From assembly GCA_025201375.1 (NCBI GenBank), contig JAIWZP010000027.1:372001-436000 (forward strand): 64,000 bases of DNA, in the 5' to 3' direction. A program made the position numbers and the translations under genes. The stretch's first letter is position 1. Each line of letters starts with the position of its first letter. Below, in pieces: positions 60,909-64,000 of the stretch. The stretch is from Gongronella butleri. Its lineage: Eukaryota > Mucoromycota > Mucoromycetes > Mucorales > Cunninghamellaceae. The notes under the pieces are model-generated. The model saw nothing but the letters and a program-made list of their open reading frames with translations. It was not told where the DNA came from and ran no database searches.

Positions 60909-61817
60909 CAATTTCAAGCGAGTTCATCCTTGCTCACTGACGCTCACTTGATTTTCCGAGCACAGCGTGGTAGATATGGCGTCCAAACGCGATGTGTGGC
61001 GAGACTCGTTTGCCTCCTGTCTCAGGTTTCATCAAGTCCATTATCTTCACCAAAAAGCTTCTTGCGTGCTCTAATGCCAAAAAGAACATGTTTTTTGGTT
61101 AATACAAGCTTTAAAAAAGAGAGAAGCAGTAATTTACCCCCACTCACAATCAAAGGCTTGTGTAATTTCTTGCTGCCATTTCTTGCATTGCCAGACGCCA
61201 TGCAAAAAAATGCTTCTACTCCCATGGAATTGATATCCTTCATTGCATTATTGATGACAATTCGTCTCTACGAGTAAATCGAGTCAAATAAAATAAGATT
61301 GAATAAAATGCAAAGGAAATCGTTACAAGAAAGACGATGTTGACTCCGCACACACATTCTCTGAGGCATTTTATTACCCTGTTGATGTACTTGCGGCGCA
61401 GGCTCATACTGTCCCGCTGAGTCGCTTGCCATTGTAAAACATAGCTCCATTTTTCAGCCTTTGATAAGCGGCTATAGGCAGTGGCGGAATATGCTATAAT
61501 TGATATTAGTGGGATGATTATTTGCTTTTGAAAAAAAAATTACAGTAGCGCTTCCGCTTTCGCATAGCCTGATAGGCATTATATGGGTTGTTGCCACGGT
61601 TTCCAGAAGCCATTGGCGAAATTGTATCGCCCTCCTCGCCTTCTAAAGCAGCTGCCAACTGATCAAGAACAAAGACGCCTTCAGCGACCTCGCAATGCTC
61701 AGCAAACACCTCCACAATAGACCCCAAAATGGGCGAGAAGTCTTGCCAGAATTTAGCAGGCAATTCGATGTTTTTCTGCAACGTAAACATGATTTCGTCG
61801 ACATTCATTTGAATCAT
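60035..61817 (-). CDS. Unrecognised six-exon protein
   Basis: Six exons (61817-61544, 61493-61378, 61267-61138, 61070-60948, 60875-60804, 60753-60035) give 1434 nt, 477 residues. Phases agree throughout. I do not recognise the family. An N-terminal NPYNAYQAMRKRKRY followed by YSRLSKAEKWSYVLQWQ is faintly HMG-box-like. A central block has GVEAFFCMASGNARNG, LVKIMDLMKPETGGKRVS and HIYHAVLGKSS. The C-terminal part has Pro/Ala/Asp repeats (HDAPAPQDMPASDPAPAPL and a second similar copy) and ends in strings of Lys and Arg, suggesting a nuclear protein. It sits between a KDZ transposase and repeat B, so it may be an element-linked or lineage-specific gene. Confidence 0.6.
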
Positions 61818-62695
61818 GATGATGAACAAAAAAAAAAAAAAAAACAAGAACAAGAAAGAGAGAAAGAGAGAGAAACACAAAAAAAAAAAAAAACGCGTTT
61901 CATTGTCGTGGCCGGAGATACAAAAGGGGACAGCAATAAAAGGAGGCAGTGGCACCTTGGGGTGCGGGCTCATCGGGGTATGGCGGTCCGGCGGAGCTGT
62001 GGACCAATGGGAGGGAAGGTGTGGGGAGGTCAGGACGGAAAGAGTGGTGCAAAGGTTCCAAGAAGAGCTGAAACCTATTCAGGTGGGCCACTTACGACGG
62101 GTTTCAAAATCCGCCTTGTATTCTAAATGGTACCCCCTTATGGTAAGATGGCCTCAATTTTCCGTTTTCAAATCCTCGACTGCACCCCTTGGAAAATCCA
62201 TGATTTGCAAAAATCTGCTAGCGACGATCCAGCGGACGCAATGCCGGCAAGAATGGGCTCATTCGAAAGAGCACTCAATGAATCGTTGATTTAATGCGCG
62301 GCTGTCCCCATTCCATGATGAAGCCATTGGTAAAATAACCAAAAAAAAAAAAAACTCGCCAAACGCGATCTTTTCGACAATTCACGCGAATCGCATCTCG
62401 TACACGTGTGGTGGCAAGTGTATTTGAAAGAGTCGGTCCAAGAACATCGCGTAGGACGACGTTCGAGGCTTGAAACAGCACATTGCGGGGTCATCAAACA
62501 GCGACAATGATGTTTTTTTTTTTTCGTTTTCGATGCATTTCATGGAAAAATGGATACAATGGGGGTATCATAGGGGTCTAAGGCGGATGGGGAGGAGCAC
62601 GTACGATTTATTGTTTTTCTTGGATGATGAAGAATGCAAATGGGTTATAAAGGGATTTTTACAGAAAGCTATACAAAATTTGGCGGGCAACGGCT
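61818..62695. other. Intergenic, holding repeat B copy 2
   Basis: Contains the second copy of repeat B (61949-62272). No gene is seen. The stretch just after 61818 is the A-rich complement of the upstream gene's leader. Confidence 0.65.
61949..62272 (+). repeat. Dispersed repeat B, copy 2
   Basis: Inverted partner of 54660-54988. The two copies flank the KDZ gene and the unrecognised gene, about 7 kb apart. Confidence 0.85.
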
Positions 62696-63369
62696 CTATT
62701 TCTTCTTGCCCTCCTTCTTTTTGATTGTCTCGTCGTTGATGAAGATGCCCTTTTGATTGTAAGGCTCGGGTTTGCGCCAGCGCTGGATCTTGGCGGCAAG
62801 TTCGGTGACCTTTTGCAAGTCAATGCCCTGAAGAATGAGGCGATTAGGGATGGGGACGGTGCAAGTGACGCCCTCGGGCAACTCAATGACGACAGGATGA
62901 GAGTAGCCGAGCTTGAGCGAGATGGAGCGATTGTTGTTCTCGAGGACGGCACGATAACCGACACCGACGAGGCGCAAATGCACGCGGTAGCCTTCGGACA
63001 CACCGGTCACCATGTTGCGGATCAGATTGCGCGTCGTGCCCCACATGGCCTTTTGCTTCTTGTCGGCGGCATCGGCAACCACGACATTGATGTGCGCCTC
63101 GCCTTGCGCCGTCGTTTCCGTGGAAAGCTGGACAAATGGCTTAATTGGCATCTGCAGCTCGCCAAGAGGACCCTTGACGGTCAAAACCGTGTTGTTCAGC
63201 TCGGACGCAATACGAGGATTCTGGATCGGCGTCAGGTCGTGCTCCACGCTGACGTCCGAGGGAAAATACACGGGCATACGCCCAATGTGCGACGTCACTG
63301 CGCAGCAGACGTGCTAAAAGACGCTTGCTGGACGCACCGTGTGCTTCGTAACAGAGTCGATCGTAGCAT
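62696..63369 (-). CDS. MRPL6: Mitochondrial ribosomal protein uL6
   Basis: A bacterial-type L6 of the mitochondrial large subunit. The body (63295 to 62696, about 200 codons) is intronless and has SHIGRMPVYFPSDVSV, TVLTVKGPLGEL, MWGTTRNLIRNMVTGVSEG, VGVGYRAVLENN, SLKLGYSHPV and RKPEPYNQKGIFIND, all standard. No ATG opens this frame before GRMPV, and a TAG lies upstream in it. An ATG at 63369 in another frame encodes MLRSTLLRSTRCVQQASFST, a textbook mitochondrial presequence, and runs into a TGA exactly where the body begins. The two parts differ by one base and no normal intron joins them. Either a base is missing from this sequence, or expression needs an unusual event. Identity of the protein is firm; the start is not. 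Confidence 0.9.
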
Positions 63370-63916
63370 AGAAGCTTAGTGTGTGTGTGTGAGTGGGTTG
63401 GCGTGGTGCGCGGTGGGGAAGAAAGAAAAAAAAAGAAAAAGGGAAATGTCAAAAAAAAAAAAAGCCAGGCCCTGTTTATTTCGGCCATGGGCAGTCCGGC
63501 AGGTCCGGCGGCGTCCATTGGAACGCCGCTCGGCGGAGGGAGCCCCACCTAGCAGAATGCGGCAAGAGGGGGGTTGATGGCATGTTTACGAGTGGCAAAC
63601 CCAGGAACAGAGACGATTGCCTTTTTCACTTGCAACGAGCATTCCAAAAGAAGGATGAGCCATCACCCCTTTTTGTTCCTAGCATGAAAAAAGAAGACGG
63701 AAATGGTAATTTCGTAGAAAAAGATTTATTTGAATACGTAAAAAGGGGGTGGCAGGATGAAAAAGAAATGGAGTTGCCTCAGCCAAAGCATTGGAAGGGC
63801 TAGAAGCTAAGAAAATATAAAAGTGTGGGAAAAAGAGGAGGAAAGATAGTACACAATGATGATGGGGGAGGAGCTAAAGAGGCCGTGGTGGATGCAAAAT
63901 TTGCCCTTTTTTTTTT
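63370..63916. other. Intergenic, uL6 promoter and flanks
   Basis: No supportable gene. A plus-strand frame reaching 63803 (with KKEDGNGNFVEKDLFEYVKR) is mentioned only as a weak possibility. It begins in GA-rich leader complement and has no recognised motif. Confidence 0.45.
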
Positions 63917-64000
63917 TTACTTGTCATGGCGAGGATAAGGATGGCCCTGCGCGGCAGACGTGGGGGGCATGTATTGCTGGTTGGGCTGGTGGCCATAGTA
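63917..64000 (-). CDS. C-terminal end of a gene cut by the window edge
   Basis: On the minus strand the last 27 codons before a TAA read YYGHQPNQQYMPP and then HPYPRHDK. This is a Gln/Pro/Tyr-rich tail of the kind seen in RNA-binding or coat-adaptor proteins. The T-rich sequence after the stop resembles the other 3' ends. The rest of the gene lies outside the window, so no function can be assigned. Confidence 0.5.
   Translation of the reverse strand, partial: YYGHQPNQQYMPPTSAAQGHPYPRHDK

Noticed and set aside
63393..63803. Plus-strand frame with EKDLFEYVKR
   Set aside because: Begins in GA-rich leader complement, no motif, and conflicts with the uL6 promoter region.

Overview
The window is nuclear DNA of a fungus, most likely an early-diverging (Mucoromycota-type) one. 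Protein genes are split by short GT-AG introns of about 55-110 nt with pyrimidine- or poly-T-rich insides. Promoters and 5' leaders are CT-rich. The housekeeping set is eukaryotic and fungal in flavour: COPI delta, Sir2/SIRT1-type deacetylase, p24 cargo receptor, Ca2+/calmodulin-type kinase, Tps3/Tsl1-like trehalose subunit and STE12/Msn2-like C2H2 fingers. KDZ and Tnp2/Plavaka-type transposases are also typical of fungal genomes. The phylum is an inference; a ribosomal or ITS sequence or protein phylogeny would be needed to fix it.

Layout. 1-2.46 kb: no gene seen. 2.46-10.7 kb: a compact cluster of delta-COP (-), a divergent Sir2-family deacetylase (+), an Erv25-like p24 protein (+) and a CaM-kinase-like kinase (-). 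10.7-15.5 kb: AT-rich, gene-free, with repeat copies and the remains of an HNH-type gene. 15.5-18.2 kb: a small membrane protein and a biotin carboxylase/biotin carrier protein. 19.5-20.75 kb: a broken HNH-type nuclease gene. 21.5 kb: tRNA-Leu(UAG). 22.0-24.5 kb: a nine-exon gene with weak likeness to ICE2/NARG2. 25.3-26.3 kb: a near-perfect 325-bp inverted repeat. 26.7-28.2 kb: an unrecognised acidic protein. 29.2-32.7 kb: a Tnp2/Plavaka (CACTA-group) transposase that appears intact. 35.4-37.4 kb: an unrecognised membrane-type protein and ribosomal protein eL31. 39.2-41.0 kb: a C2H2 regulator with two separate finger pairs. 41.5-43.2 kb: an ethanolamine/choline phosphotransferase. 43.2-49.9 kb: mostly gene-free, with one candidate 37-residue zinc-binding microprotein. 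49.9-54.1 kb: a trehalose-synthase-like regulatory subunit and an ANKRD40-like ankyrin protein. 55.2-58.5 kb: a KDZ transposase that appears intact. 60.0-61.8 kb: an unrecognised multi-exon gene. 62.7-63.4 kb: mitochondrial ribosomal protein uL6 with a frame break after its presequence. Right edge: the C-terminal end of one more gene.

The housekeeping genes show no operon-like relation; they serve COPI/p24 vesicle traffic, phospholipid synthesis, translation, trehalose metabolism, signalling and chromatin. The mobile-element load (two transposases, a foldback-like palindrome, at least three dispersed repeat families and a degraded nuclease gene with a second relic copy) sits in the AT-richer gaps. 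For most spliced genes I checked that exon lengths sum to an uninterrupted frame, and those totals are given. All family calls come from reading motifs, not from database searches.
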